This document shows, piece after piece, positions 1-12,969 of a stretch of DNA of 64,000 bases. The stretch comes from Anaeramoeba flamelloides. Its lineage: Eukaryota; Metamonada; Anaeramoebidae. The notes under the pieces were generated by a model that saw only the letters and a program-made list of their open reading frames with translations, did not search any database and was not told the origin of the DNA. The DNA is taken from NCBI GenBank assembly GCA_027625915.1, contig JANTQA010000016.1:1865001-1929000 (forward strand). Direction: 5' to 3'. The stretch's first letter is position 1. The number at the start of each line of letters is the position of its first letter. Position numbers and translations under genes: made by a program.

Positions 1-377
1 CACCCTCATCATCCTCATCATCCTCATCATCCTCATCTTGAGAATAATCTTCGTAATCATTTCCCTCTTGATCTTCATCCTCTTCTTCTTCTTCATCTTC
101 ATCCTCATCCTCCGCCAATTCTAATTGTTCTCTAATTCTTTTACTTCTTCTTTTTTTAATAACTTCTTTATCAGAACCTTCCTCATCAACATTTTTTTCT
201 TCATCCGTTTCAGTAATAGAAGGACTTTTTTTATTCCGATCTTTTTTAGATTTTGTATTTATTTTATATTTCAACTTTTTTTTTAATTTGATTTTTTTCT
301 TTTTGCTTGAATATTTTTTCTGAAGATTACGTTTTTTCTTACTATCTTTTTTTTTAAGATTCTTTTCCAAAGAAGAA

Positions 378-412
<35 letters not shown>

Positions 413-1855
413 ATCTTCACCATTTTCTGAAAGACTTAATTCTTCATTAAAATTTTTTGAATACTTATGTCGCTTTCTGGTCATTTCCCTTTCCCTTTCC
501 CTTCCTTTCGCTACAATCTTCATCTTCCCCTTCCCTTTTCTTTTCCCCTTAACCCTTTTCTTTTTCTTTTTTGTATTTTTTACCAAATCAGAATCTGAAA
601 TTGATAATGATGATGAATTTGAATTCAACTCTAATGAAGACGAAGATAAGGATGGTTCAGAATCAGACAAGTTTGAATACAAAGAAGACGATGGTGATAA
701 CGAGTCATCATATAATAACGATGAATTAGATAATTGTGATGATGGAATGGAACCTGAGTCAGAATTAGAACCATAATTGGATTTTTTTGGTTTTTTTTTG
801 CCTTTGTTGCCTTTTTTGGCTTTATTTCTATTTTTGCTTTTCCAATCTTTGCTTTCTTTCTCTTTTTTTTTCTTATTTTTGGAATCCTTCTTCTTCCCCC
901 CCCCCCTATTTTTTGAAGAATGGGAAAAGGGCTTTTTGGATTTCTCTTTGTTCTTAGATTTTTTCATTTTCTTCTTTTTTTTAAAAGAGCTTTTTAGCTC
1001 AATTATCTTTTTAGTAATTTGTTTCTCAAGATTAAAATCGGAATTTGGTTTGAAATTGATTGTCGAGGGCCCAACAACTACGATTTTTCGAAAGCTTGTC
1101 TCAATGATCCAATTACACGATCCTAATTCATAACCAGAACTTAGCGCAGAAACAGTTAACGTGTTCAGTATTTGGTTGTGCTCGCCGTATTTGACTGTTT
1201 CCACTTTATTCAAACAATTGTCAAGTTCCTCCTTGGAATACATTTGTTTCCATTCGGTGTAACGGACATAATCCCGAAACCCATTTTCATCAATTTCGTT
1301 GGTGTTGCTCCTCCAACTGCTTTGGGAACTGTTCCAGGAACTATTATTGCCTTCATTGCTGTTCTTTGAATTTAAATCAGTTTTGCTTAAAGTAGCTAAG
1401 GTTCGTGTGGAGCTTGTTGTAGTTGAAATGCTTGAATATTTGGATCCCTCGCCAGAGATCGACAACAATTCGGCCATCCCCATTTTCCCAATTTGTGCAA
1501 CGGCATCAGTAACCAAGACTTTGCCCTCAAATTCAGTTCGCTCGGTAATAAACGGTAAAGCATACATACCCTTGGTATTCGTGATCAGAATCAAATCGAC
1601 ATCTTTTAAATCAACATCTGAAAACAACGGTGTAGCAACCTCTTGATTGTTTTCCCTGATAAACGGAACATTCTCGATCTTGACAATATTTGATTTCCTT
1701 GTTTCTGAGCCTGTTTTGTTCGTTTGGTTGTATGTCGATTTGTGGTGGGGTAAAAATAATAACAATGAATCGAGAAGAATCCCTGGATCAACAAGAATTT
1801 CAATAGATTGGATCCGAATTAAAAATGTAGTTGGTCCAAGCCTTCGAATTAGCAT
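1..1855 (-). CDS. INTS9: Integrator complex subunit 9 homologue, N-terminal part (runs off the left edge)
   Basis: Open frame from ATG at 1855 to the window edge, about 618 codons with no stop. Residues ~1-270 follow INTS9: the start MLIRRLGPTTFLIRIQSIEI, the block DVDLILITNTKGMYALPFIT, VLVTDAVAQIGKMGMAELL, and TVSALSSGYELGSCNWII match the metallo-beta-lactamase half of INTS9 (human: [20 protein letters not shown] and PLSSGYALGSSNWII). INTS9 is the catalytically dead partner of the INTS11 endonuclease in the Integrator, which cleaves nascent snRNA and other RNAs in the nucleus. As in the family, no HxHxDH metal motif is visible. From about residue 300 to the edge the frame is a very charged insert: Lys-rich, then Ser/Asp-rich, then an Asp run and Glu/Asp stretches. 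In human INTS9 the beta-CASP domain follows at once, so the insert splits the enzyme fold; the beta-CASP part should lie left of the window. An 11-C run near 896-906 stays in frame. Family call is firm; the remainder of the gene is unseen. Confidence 0.85.
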
Positions 1856-4800
1856 ATGTGTTTGCTTTGTTTTTTATTTTTGAGAAAGAAAGGATCTAAT
1901 TTTTTTTTAAACTTTTTTTTTTTTACTTTTTTTTTTTTTTTTTTGTAATTCAAAACTGAAAGAATTACAATAAGTTCAAAAAAGAAAAAAAATGAAACAT
2001 TTCTTGAATTCCAAAGTAAATAGAGAGTTAATTAAAATATGTACATGTTTCAAATTAGTTTCTTATTTCCAAGACTATTTTCTTAAAGTGAAAAAGTTCA
2101 TTGAATCTTTTTTTTTACTTTCTAATCTTTTTCATTTTTCAATAGAGACTTTTTATTTCTAGTTAACTCAAAAAGTTTTACTGGACATTAATTGTAAAAA
2201 AAAAACAAAGATCTTTCAGAACATCAATTTGAAATGTGATTTTTTGAAATTTTATTTAGTTAACTTTTTGAACTTTATGATAAAATTTTGTTATGATTAC
2301 TTGAGGTTAAGGACTAGGTTTCAAATCTAACAAATGTTAAGATATTGTGTTATTTTACATTCACTTCTCAAAAAGAATTATCATTTTGAACCAATTGAAT
2401 TAAAAAGTTATTATTTCAAAATTAATTAATAAAAACAAAAATTTTTCAAATAGATCAAAGACAAAAAATTTTATAAAAATTGATAGATTTAATCGATTTT
2501 CAATAACCAGTCCAACAATGAAAACAATTCAAACTTGTAAAAATCATTATAAAAAATATTTATAACAACTTGAGGAATTGTTTTACTTTTCTGATTTGAA
2601 ATGGTTATAAAGAAATATTACAATCAAAATTTGGTAGGATCTAAGAAGCGTAAAATTGTAGTAATTGTTTGAACTCGGCAAAAATTTACGTTTTTTTGTA
2701 AAAGAAATTCTATATTTATAAATTTAACTGAGATTATTGAACCCATTTAAGAGTGTTTTTTTTTTTTCAACATTTCACTAGTTTTCACCTTTTAAACCTT
2801 ATCCTTAAGATCCACCCCTTCAATATATGACATTAACTATAATAGACAGAAAAATTTGTATTATTTGACTATTTCAACGACAAGCTGATAGATATTAAAA
2901 TAGTCCTATATCCTAAAAAAGATACCTCATAATACATAATATAATATAATTGCTTTTGATACTTAGGAAAAAAAAGATTTTTTTCAATCACTTTATTTCT
3001 CCTTACATTCTATTTTTTATTTCAAATATTGCTTTTTTTAAACATCATGAGATAGAAAAAAACAGTACTAATTGCTACAATTACGAAAGGTTTCCTACCA
3101 ATAATTAACGAAACTGACCCAAAGAGAAAAATCTACAATTTCATGCTAATTTTTTCAATCAAAAAAAAAATACTGGCAAATAAACTAAATAAATATGAAA
3201 ATTGAAAAAACTCTATTTATTACAACATTCCATATTTACACTTGTGTTGAGTTTACAAAATATAAAAGAGTATTATATATAATAATAATACATTTTCTTT
3301 TTCAATTTTAAAAAATTACTAATTACACTCATAATAATTTTTAATAAAAATACAATCCTTCTTTTTATAATAGATCGTTTTTTATTTTATTATTAATTTA
3401 TCTAAAAAACCAATAAAAAAAAAAAAAAAAAAGACAATCTTTATTATTTTTACTACCCTTTTCTAATTCTAAAAGATTATTTATCAGTCAAAAGATAAAT
3501 AATTTCTCAAAAAATTATTACTCAGGTCGGATAAACCTTAATTTTTTTTTTTTTTTTTGAATTATTATGATAAACCATAAAATTGATTATAATAAAAAAA
3601 AAAATTTATTATCACCAATGGTTGTTGGTTTTTGAAATTTTCAAATCAATTAATATTGGCAAATCACATCCAAGTGAATTGTCAAAATTCAAAAATACAA
3701 AAATCCCAAGTATAAACTATTTAAAAGAAATGATCCAAAAAAAGTTTTGAGTTTCTGTGATTTCTGTTATTTCTTTTACAAAAAAACTTACCTTTTTGAT
3801 GAATTTATTAAAAAAAAGTTTTCTCTATATGAATCTACAAAATAGACAATTTTCTTCTATGTTCAAATTAAAATTAAATTTTCTATTTAATATATGGTAA
3901 TTAGAATATAAAATCAACATATTTTAATTATAAATCTATAAATTATAGTTGGAAAGGCTGTATTTCATTCAATTTTACTTTTTATAAACGGAAAATCAAC
4001 ACAAAGAATCGATTCAATATTAATTATATTTTAAAAATGGTAAATGTACTCAAAAGGCCAACGAGTTAGTATTTTTGTAACTAGATGTAATTCATTGAAT
4101 ATAAAGTTTCAATAAACATTTTTCTTGGAGTATTCCCAACAAAATCCGTGATACACATAGTTATTAGATTTGGTTAGATCCCAGTTTTAATAAATATATA
4201 TATATATACATATATATATATTTCCATTTTAGAAAAATCTTCTTTATTAGTTTAAAAATAATATTATTTGAATTGAAAATGTTAGAATTATAAGAAAAAA
4301 ATATTGAATAGGATAAAATAAACTTCTCCAGGAAAAAAATAATCCAATCTTTTAAGATTTAATAACGATAATTCAATAAAGAACTTTTTTAATTTACAAA
4401 AACTATTTTGGCGATAAATTCATTACTCTAAAAGAACTAGGTAAGAAAAAGTGATAAAACATTTTAACTCAGAACTTACCATATGATGTTAAAATTAATA
4501 TTAAAAAGGTAAACCTTTTATAAAAAGTATCCTTTTTTAGGCAGAATTCGACCTAGAGAAATTAAATCTTAACAAGACTAAATAAAGAGTTTTCAAAAAG
4601 ATTCTACTTATAATTTAATTATTTAAATTTTATTGTAAGTAAAGTATTTACAGACAGTATTGACAAACTCAATGAATCTAACCAGTGTTAAATTTCACAA
4701 AATGGTTAATAAAATATTTTTTATTGATCATTTTAATTTTTTGATTATTATTTAACACTGAAAAATTAAATCAAAACTTTGTTTCTTTCAAAATTGCAGA

Positions 4801-5844
4801 TCAAAACAATTTCCTAATATCAAGTATTTTTTATAATCGAAACTTTACCGATTAAAGCAAAAATCTATATAATAAAATAGATTATAGAACAGCACATCCC
4901 AATTTGAGTAAATCTAACGAATAAATATATTTTCTTAAAAATTGAAAAAGCAAAATTCTTTATGATCAATTCGATAATAAAAAAAATATTAACTTTGATC
5001 TCCAATTGGAGTTCAAAGCAAATTCCAATCAAAACGAATATAATTATTATAAAACAATTTTTATAGTTTTTATAACATTAAAAAAAAACCCATTTTTAAC
5101 TATTTGATATAGATATTTCAATAAAAAAAAATATTACAAAATAATTGTCTTCACTAAAAATAAATGAAAAAATGAAAACAATAAAAATTTTTTAAAATAA
5201 GTGAAATTTTGAAAAACTACAATATAATTCTTTTACTTCATTATACATTTCAAACATATTATACCCATATATTTCACCCCTTATACCCCCCAACATTAAA
5301 ATGGTATAATTTTTTGGATGATTTTCAAATATTTTCAAAATTTTTAATAATTTTATTCTTGAATTTCTCTACCACTTTATTTATTTCTAGGATTACGTCA
5401 AATTTGAATTTGAGTATAAATAAAGTAATTTGTTCTCAAATGAGGAATTCAGAAATAACTATGAGATTATCATTTCATTTTTAAGGGTTTATTATCTTTT
5501 ATCGATATTATAAAATATTTTTTTTTTAAAAAAAGGTGTTTTACTTGGAGATTTTTAAAGATTTGAGAATATTGCAAATTTATTTTATATCTCTATTTTT
5601 AAGTAAATGTTTTGAATATTTTAAATAAAATTTAAATTTTGAATTTAAGTAAAGAAATGTATTAGTTCGACCATTTAATTATGTATAATTGATTGTAAAT
5701 GTAATTTAAAATAAATTATATTCATATAGATTAGTTTAAACAACTTTAAAAAATTCTACGATCAATCTTATTGAACAATAATAAATTAGATCATTTCCTA
5801 AAAACCACAAGGAAAAATTGATAAACTATCTTTCATAATATTTG

Positions 5845-6345
5845 GCCCATTAAAAATCAAATTTTAAATAAAAATATTTTTAATAATTGAAGTTATCTAT
5901 TATTACATAATTATTTATATTTTAATATTCAATATTATACTCAAGAGATATTTATTTATTGTCTAAAAATAAAAGAAAAAAAAAAAAATATTAAAAACTG
6001 TTAAAAAAAATTGGGACATTTATTTTGAAAGAAGCATTACATAAAAAATAGACCATTTAAAAAAGTAAAAAAACATGTTTATCAATTCTCCTTCCATTTG
6101 AAGAACTAAATCTAATCTCTTTTTCATATTTGAAACCAATTTTTCCATTAATTCATCTGTTACTTCTTTCCAATTTTTCATTTTGAATTTCCATTTTAAC
6201 AAAAAACTATTGAAAAAATAAAAAAGAGAAAAAATGATTTATTTGCAAACTTTTCATTGTGAGAAGAAAAACTTCAAAACGATACAAAAGCAATTCATGA
6301 TTCTAATATAAGATGGACCATTTATTATGAAATTTAGTTTATTTT
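5845..6345 (+). repeat. Dispersed repeat 'F' (ends in TTGGGACATTTATTATGAAA)
   Basis: The stretch 5845-6030 (starting ATTAAAAATCAAATTTT, ending TTGGGACATTTATT) matches 45834-46013, which sits as an insert inside another element in the kinase intron. A second copy of the end, GGACCATTTATTATGAAATT, lies at 6313-6332, so the locus may be two ends flanking 6036-6312. No coding function is recognised. Confidence 0.45.
6020..6202 (-). CDS. Possible small coding exon or degenerate coding fragment, unknown
   Basis: A 60-codon frame reading MKNWKEVTDELMEKLVSNMK and on through LDLVLQMEGELINM, with a helical, amphipathic look unlike the Phe/Ile-rich chance frames around it. The sequence just upstream, TTTTTTCAATAG, would make a good splice acceptor. 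It lies between two ends of repeat F, so it could be part of a decayed transposon. It has no recognisable family, and the last ~15 residues are ordinary AT-rich noise. Weak call. Confidence 0.18.
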   Translation of the reverse strand: MLKWKFKMKNWKEVTDELMEKLVSNMKKRLDLVLQMEGELINMFFYFFKWSIFYVMLLSK

Positions 6346-7477
6346 AAGTATAATTTTTTTTTTTAATAATTCCATTTATATATCTAAAAATAGACACCAA
6401 AAAAATAGTAAACCAATTTTTTAAAAAAAAACCATTTTAGAAAATTACTGAAAGTAATTATTTTTTCAAGTTACAGTTTCAAGATTTACTTAATAATCAT
6501 AATAATACTTAAAATTCTACCGGATTATTTACTTTTATCCCCCTTTTAATAAACTAGTTATTATATCAATTAATTCCTAATATGTGAAAACAAATGATTA
6601 AAATATTCTATGAAAATAATTTTTTTAATTTTAGAGTAAAATTTGAATAATTTCAAAACAAATCTAAAATTTTGAACAAATATAAGAAAGATATTTTGTG
6701 ACTTTGTAGTCTTTTGATTGGTAATTCAATCTTTAAATCTGTTCCAAAAAGCAGATTTTTTCTGAAATACTTGAATTTTTTACAGAAATAAGGATGAATT
6801 CAAATTGATGAGATCAACGAATATTACTATTTGATTAATCAAAATTTTCCAGACATTTTAATCATTTAATTAGCAAAATGATTTTACACCTAACAACATT
6901 GTCCTTTAATTTGTTACTTCTCTATGATTGAAGATGATCCATTAACATCCTCATCCGAGAAAGAAAAAAGTGTTTAATTTCTTTATCAAAATCTACAAAT
7001 TGAGTTTTGACTTTTATATTAACCTAATCAAATAATAATTCAATAGAAATAAATTTTTTCTCTATTTCAAAACTTTTCAAATTGCTCATAATGTTCTTTA
7101 TTTATTTTTTTGTACAGTTATTTTTGAGAGTGTTAATTGCTGTTAATTACATAAGAAAAAGATCAATATTTTCATTCTTCTGAAAAAAATTACTTCTCAA
7201 GATTTAAAATAATCACCAAAGTATCCTAATTCTAAAAGGTAAATTAATAATTTAATTTTGATTTTAAGAAATATAAAACTTGAAAAATTACCTGATTATT
7301 AAACTCTTTTTTTTGGAAAGTTGAATGAAAATAGTGTTCACTTTATTTTGCAACAGATAGTAAATAAGTTTATAACAAATGGCTGAATTTAAGATAAACT
7401 GAGATATCCAAGTTATTCTCAAAGGATAAATGTTTCCTTATAAATCATTTTTTTAACTTTCTTTCAAAAAAAGTAAA

Positions 7478-8332
7478 ATGAGTATTTCACGAGAAAATAG
7501 AATTTATCTGCGAAATAAACATATCCAAACACAGCTTTTAGAAAACAAATCAAAATACTCTGAATCAAGGGAACTAAATCTTTTATGTATTACCTATAAT
7601 GTAAATAATAAAAAGCCAACCGAAAACCTCGACAAATTGTTTGATATTTCTTTTTTAAAAAAAAAATATGAAAAACAAAAACTCTCCAACAAGCCCAATT
7701 TGAAAAACGAAATGTTCCAAAAAAGGAAGTTTAGCGTCAAAAAGACACAACAAAATGTAAAAGAGAAAGAAGAAAAAAAATTTGGAAATGAAAATCAAAA
7801 AGAGAAAGAAAAAGATAAAGGAAAAGGAAAAGAAAACGAAAATGAAAATGAAAATGAAAATGAACAAGAACAAAAAAAAGAAAAAGAAAAACAAAATTTC
7901 GAACCAGATCTGATCATTATTGGCCTCCAAGAGGTTGACACAACAAAGCAGTCGCTAATTAAAAACGATTATTCAAAGGCCATTAATTGGTTAAAAAAAA
8001 TGAAAAATAGCTTTCCAAAGAAATATTCCTATCTCAAGTTTAGCCAATTAGCAGGAATAGTCTTGTCAGTATTTATCAAGCCAAACCTACGGAGGTGTGT
8101 CAAAAATGTTGATTTAAATTACCACCCGTCTGGCAACTTTGGGCTACCAAACAAAGGGGGTGTCTCTGTAAAAATTGAGATCTATGATTCCTTGTTAGTC
8201 TTTGTCTGCTCACATTTGGCCTGTAATATGAAGAAAGTTGATCGGAGGAATTCCGACTGGAAAACAATTACCGAGAATTTGTCCTTTCAATGGGAAACCG
8301 ATTATCCGCTTCAAAACAAGAAAAAAAAAAAT

Positions 8333-8368
<36 letters not shown>

Positions 8369-9954
8369 TCCAGTTGTATCCAAACAAAAGGACAAATAGA
8401 ATGAAAATTTATGATTCCGATCTTTTGTTTTGGATGGGCGATTTAAATTATCGGCTTGGCAACATTTCGAGGACTGAGGTTTTAGAGATGATCGAAAAGC
8501 ACGAACTAAATTCGTTAATCCATTTTGATCAATTAAAAGAGCAAATGAAATTTGGGTTTGTCTTTAATGGCTTTAGTGAAGCTAAAATCAATTTCCCACC
8601 AACTTACAAATTCGATCCTGGCACAACCAAGCAATATGACACTTCCGAAAAGAAAAGGACGCCTGCTTGGACAGATCGAATTTTATGGAAGTCAACAAAA
8701 AAGGATCAGGTTGTTCCATTGATTTACACTTGCTATGAAGATTTAGTCAAATCAGATCACAAGCCGGTTATTGGCTTTTATAAAATTTTTGTTGAACAAA
8801 TAAACACTGAACGGCAATACCAATTCCGAAATGAGATCATTAAGGAACTGGACAAAACCGAAAACGAGTCATTGCCAGACGCCTCCGTGTCAACCAATTT
8901 ACTCAATTTTGATTCGGTCCAATATAATGTTCCTCAGAACCAGACAATCATCTTGAAAAACGAAGGGAGGGGCATTGTCCAATTTAGTTTTACCCCCCAA
9001 CTCGACAAACCCATTATTTGCCCAGACTGGATTGAAATCTCACCGAAAAGTGGGTTTTTGATACCTTCCAATTCAATAGAAATTAATTTCAAAATCTTAA
9101 TTAATAACTTTACCTTGGAAAACTTTGATACAGATAAAGATGAAATACAATTAGAAGAAATCTTAATTCTTCATTTGGAATATTCCAAGGACCATTTTAT
9201 AGTAGTCAATTTAAATTATAAGAAATCATGTTTTGGAATGTCATTAAATAGTTTAGTGAAACATAAATATCCTGTTTTGTACAATATGAAGGAAAAGAAT
9301 CAAATAATTGAGAAGAAAAATAAAGAAAATGAAAAGAAAAATAAAAAGGGAAAAGAGAAAGAAGAAAAAGAAAAAGAGAAAGAAGAAAAAGAAAAAGAAA
9401 AAGAAAAAAATGAAAATGAAAATGAAAAAATTGAAAATAAAGTTATGAATAATTTATATATACCAAAGGAACTTTGGAATTTAATTAATTATTTGCTTTA
9501 TAATTGTATAAATTATCCTGGGATTTTTATGCAAGGTGGCATTCCAGAAGAAAATATACAAATTCGAAATATCTTAAATACTCAAATGGAATTTAAATTT
9601 AAAGGTTCGCCTTTATCAGTAGCAGAATCTTTATTAGAGTTTTTATATTCACTCAAAGTTTCCGTTATCCCTCCCCGATATTATAAAATGTGTTTATTAT
9701 CAGTGGGTTCTCGTGATCAATGCTTGGATTTTATTAAAACTTTGCCTAAAATACATCAAAATGTGTTGATTTATATAATACTGTTTTTAAAAGAATTATT
9801 AAAACATCAAGACAAAAACAAAATAAAAATAGAATCACTGGCCTATATTTTTTCCAATGTTTTATGTGGGTTTCCTTATAAAAATGAAAAAATATTGACA
9901 AATAGAGGTGAATTAATCAGAAGAAAAAATTTTTTAATAATATTGTTAAAATAA
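7478..9954 (+). CDS. OCRL/INPP5B-type inositol polyphosphate 5-phosphatase with ASH and RhoGAP-like domains; frame changes at an A run
   Basis: It removes the 5-phosphate from PI(4,5)P2 and related lipids on endosome or Golgi membranes. Order, about 825 residues: catalytic domain ~30-455 with PDLIIIGLQEVD, NKGGVSVKIEI, CSHLACNMKKVDRRNSDW, LFWMGDLNYRLG, RTPAWTDRILWK and KSDHKPVIGFY, all standard 5-phosphatase motifs; ASH domain ~470-590; Lys/Glu-rich linker; RhoGAP-like domain ~660-825 (VPKELW-like IPKELWNLINYLL, SPLSVAESLLEFL, LFLKELLKH). Where active RhoGAPs have GIFRxxG this has GIFMQGG, so the Arg finger is missing, as in human OCRL. A Lys/Glu/Asn insert interrupts the catalytic domain near residues 75-145. 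The frame from 7478 stays open to a stop at 8404, and the rest of the enzyme is read one base back in the frame open from about 8290; the change lies in the A runs at 8321-8331 and 8334-8366 (33 A). One A too few, or -1 slippage, would explain it. No introns seen. Confidence 0.92.
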
Positions 9955-10232
9955 ATAAATCAATTTGTTTGCTTTCTTTATTTTTGATTTGAATTATGTT
10001 ATTTTTTTTCTTTTTTTGATTTTTGGAAAATAAATTAAAATATTGGCATTCTATTTCAATTTGAGGAACAAAAGATATTGGAATATATCATATCATTCAG
10101 TGTTATATAATTAATTAATTCTGTCTTGAAAGAAATTCAAAATTTTGATAATTTTCGATTTGAATCAAAATTATTAATTTCATCAAATAATTTTTAGGGA
10201 ATAATCGAATAAATCAAAGTTAGATTTAAAAG

Positions 10233-11006
10233 GGTGTTTGAAATATTCCCGAAAATACCCAAAAATCGAAAATACCCGAAAATTTTTTAATCACATAAAA
10301 ACACGTTATGGACAACTTCTATGAAACACTGGTGTCAATATACCCCGTTTAACGGTAAAATAACAATTTTACTTTCAGACAAATTTTTTTTTTTTTTGAA
10401 TTTTCTACTTTAAACTACTCTAAAGAGGTTTGGTACCTTTTGAGTATATTTGTGTAATTGTTGGTTCTTATTAGGGTAAGTGTATAATTATGCCAGGGTA
10501 TTGGTAAGGGTTTTGTTGGTATGTTTTGGTTAGACCAGTTCCTTTTATGGAATGGGAAGTTAAATAAAGTTTGTCTTGTGTCACCTTATGTCGGATATGG
10601 GTATGTGTTGCACGGTTAGATATTACTCGGTTATTTTTTGATTGTATTTAATATTACAAAATTATGGGTAATGATAAACAATTAGAAATTTTCAATTCAA
10701 GTGTATTTTCTCTCATTCAGTTAATACCATTCCGAAATGATCCGAAATGTTATAGTCATCTTACGATACTTATCCCCTTCACACAAAATGGGTTGAATAC
10801 CATTCCCTAAAATTTAATTTTTTAAAATTTTGATATTTTTACGAAAAAAAAAATTTTTTTTCGAAAATAAAAGCCAAAGTTACCTTTAAACTGAGTATAT
10901 TGGCACCAGTGTTTCATAGAAGTTGTTTTAAAAGTGTTTTTTCCAGGTTAAAAAATTTTCGAGTATTTTCGATTTTGGGGTATTTTCGGGAATATTGGAT
11001 AGATTC
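10233..11006 (+). mobile_element. Element A, copy 1: ~0.77-kb non-coding element with ~115-bp inverted ends
   Basis: The left end GGGTGTTTGAAATATTCCCG and following ~115 bp are repeated inverted at the right end (…CGGGAATATTGGATAGATTC); inner parts such as ACAACTTCTATGAAACACTG and its complement match almost base for base. The flanks on both sides read TTTAAAA (10224-10230 and 11008-11014), a possible 7-bp target duplication. The ends are not quite equal: the outermost ~12 bases differ. No protein is encoded, so it looks like a MITE moved by a transposase elsewhere. Further copies lie at 29530-30276 (inverted) and 44996-46154. The family is not one I can name. Confidence 0.75.
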
Positions 11007-12319
11007 ATTTAAAATCAACTTTTTTTTATCCTCAAATATTGTTAATCTTACACTCTATATAATATTCATGGAATAACTTATTTGTAAGCTAAAAATCAGA
11101 ATTTTCTTGGAATTAAGTTGACAGAGAGTATTAAAGAGAATTTTGGGTTTCGAAGTGCTTAAATTGAATTTTGAATTTGAAAACCCACAAAATTGTTTGT
11201 TTACATTAAAACATTTAGAGAATAAACATTAACTTTGAATTCATAACTATCGATATAAAGGTTATTATTTTTACATTTAACTTCATATTTATTGACTTGT
11301 CACAATGTAAACTCAATATAAAATGAAATAATTTCAAAGATATTCATTAATTTTTAGAATAATAATTTTTTTTTTTACACGAATAAATAATTGTCTGCAA
11401 AAAATTCATTTTTTGTGGTTCAATACCTGTTTTTGAAGTTGATTTTTTTTTTTTTTTTGATAAAAATAAATTTTTCTAAAAGTGAGTATTATTGTTTCCT
11501 AAAAATAATTTTTTACAACTTTTTCACATCATCAAATTGTAAATAAATTAACTTTAAAATGTTGAGACACAGGATGGAGTGTGAATATAAGATCTTTGAA
11601 AATTTTTATTACAAAAAATTTGATACTTCATTTTTGATAAAATATTTAATTCTAAATTTAGTTATAACTTTTATTGGTAAAACTTGGAAAGTCCTTGAAT
11701 TAATAATCAACGCCCTTAAAAAAAAAAAAATAACCTCATTTTTATTAAATAGTTGTTGATTTAATGTTTTTTTTGTAATATATTAAATCAAATCATAAAA
11801 ATAGAATAAATATAATATAGAAAAATTATCGATGATTTATTTATCTATTAATTATTTAGTTTACTTTACAAGAATGAAAAAAGAAAATTTAAAAAAATTA
11901 AGTTGGAGACAAGTAATACTTGAAATGAACATTTCATGATTAGTTAGAAAGTTTAGATATAATATAATCAAAATCCTAGAACTGCTAATTCGTGGGGGTG
12001 TTGCCGTTTAATGGTTTTTAGAACGACTTGAATTGTTTTAAAAACCTCTAGTACAAGAAAAGTAGGTACTTTTAGGTGTTAATAAGTTTTAAACAATAGA
12101 CAAAAGGATTTTAATTAAATACAATTTTTAATTCTCTACGTTAAAAGATAATTACTAATAAAATTTAAAATGTGGCACTTTTCTAAACAAACTGAAATAT
12201 TGAGAAAAAATACATTTTTATTACAAATATTCAACATCTTATATTTTTTTCAGAAAATTTGTAGAACAGAAAAAAAACCATATATTTTACTGTTTTTTTA
12301 CATTTTCAAAAACCTCACC

Positions 12320-12780
12320 AAAGTGTCCGTCAAGTGCTTTCAAGTGGCTAGGTTTTTTTATATACGTTTTGAAATAAAACGAAAATTTGATATATTTTAC
12401 ATACATTTCTATCAGCAAAAAAAAAAAAGCTAACAGTGGTTTTCTTAAAGTTTTCTGTTATATCTGTTAAGTGTTATAGGTTTTTTTGATTCATCGATTT
12501 ATTAAGAAAATCAATGTAAATTTCAAATAAAATAGAAATCCTCAAAAAAAGCTAACGAAAATCTATTGATTTTTCAAATTAACAGAAAAATCAAAAAAAA
12601 CGAATGGTGTTTTACTAGAATACATAAGATTGGGAGAAGAATCAAAAATTTTATTCAATTCATTCCAATTTTGAGAAACATAACGGATTATTTTATAAAT
12701 TTTGAAAAAAACCATAAATTAAATAAATTGTCATATACTTTTAAAAATTTTAAAAAAAACTAACGGAAAAATGAATAAAA
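12320..12780. repeat. Mosaic palindrome family 'P', cluster 1
   Basis: Starts at GTGTCCGTCAAGTGC and continues with inverted modules: TTTTGAAATAAAACGAAAAT, GCTAACGAAAATCTATTGAT, AAAATAGAAATCCTC and a diverged AGAATTNAAAAGAAT-type hairpin. The same modules recur in different order at 13087, 28390, 33262, 42764, 49825, 50380 and 52945. This copy is more worn than those. Confidence 0.55.
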
Positions 12781-12969
12781 AAAACATTTCTTTTAATTTT
12801 AAAATAGCAATATATTGATTTCTTAATTAAAAAATAACTGATTGTAAATTTGAAAGATAATCATTAATTTTTTTATGGTTAGAAAACTTAAGGTAATAAA
12901 AAAAAAATGAAAATAAAAAATTGAAAATAAAAAATTCCTTAAATAGTAAAAAAATATACAAATTCGGGT

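Larger units (their letters stand above)
1856..7477. other. 5.6-kb AT-rich gap, no recognisable gene except one weak coding-like piece
   Basis: Between the divergently transcribed INTS9 and 5-phosphatase genes. It consists of A/T homopolymers and short AT motifs, a TA microsatellite at 4193-4221, and a repeat of the TTGGGACATTTATT family around 5845-6345. Both gene promoters must lie here, but I can point to no specific element. The other open frames are short and biased to Phe, Leu, Ile and Lys, as expected by chance in such DNA. Confidence 0.5.

Noticed and set aside
777-1646. Plus-strand frames of 118 and 115 codons
   Set aside because: Reverse of the INTS9 homologue and its Lys-rich insert.
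5209-5484. 91-codon plus-strand frame
   Set aside because: AT-rich, no family motif, no acceptor or donor context, and amino-acid make-up as in the surrounding non-coding DNA.
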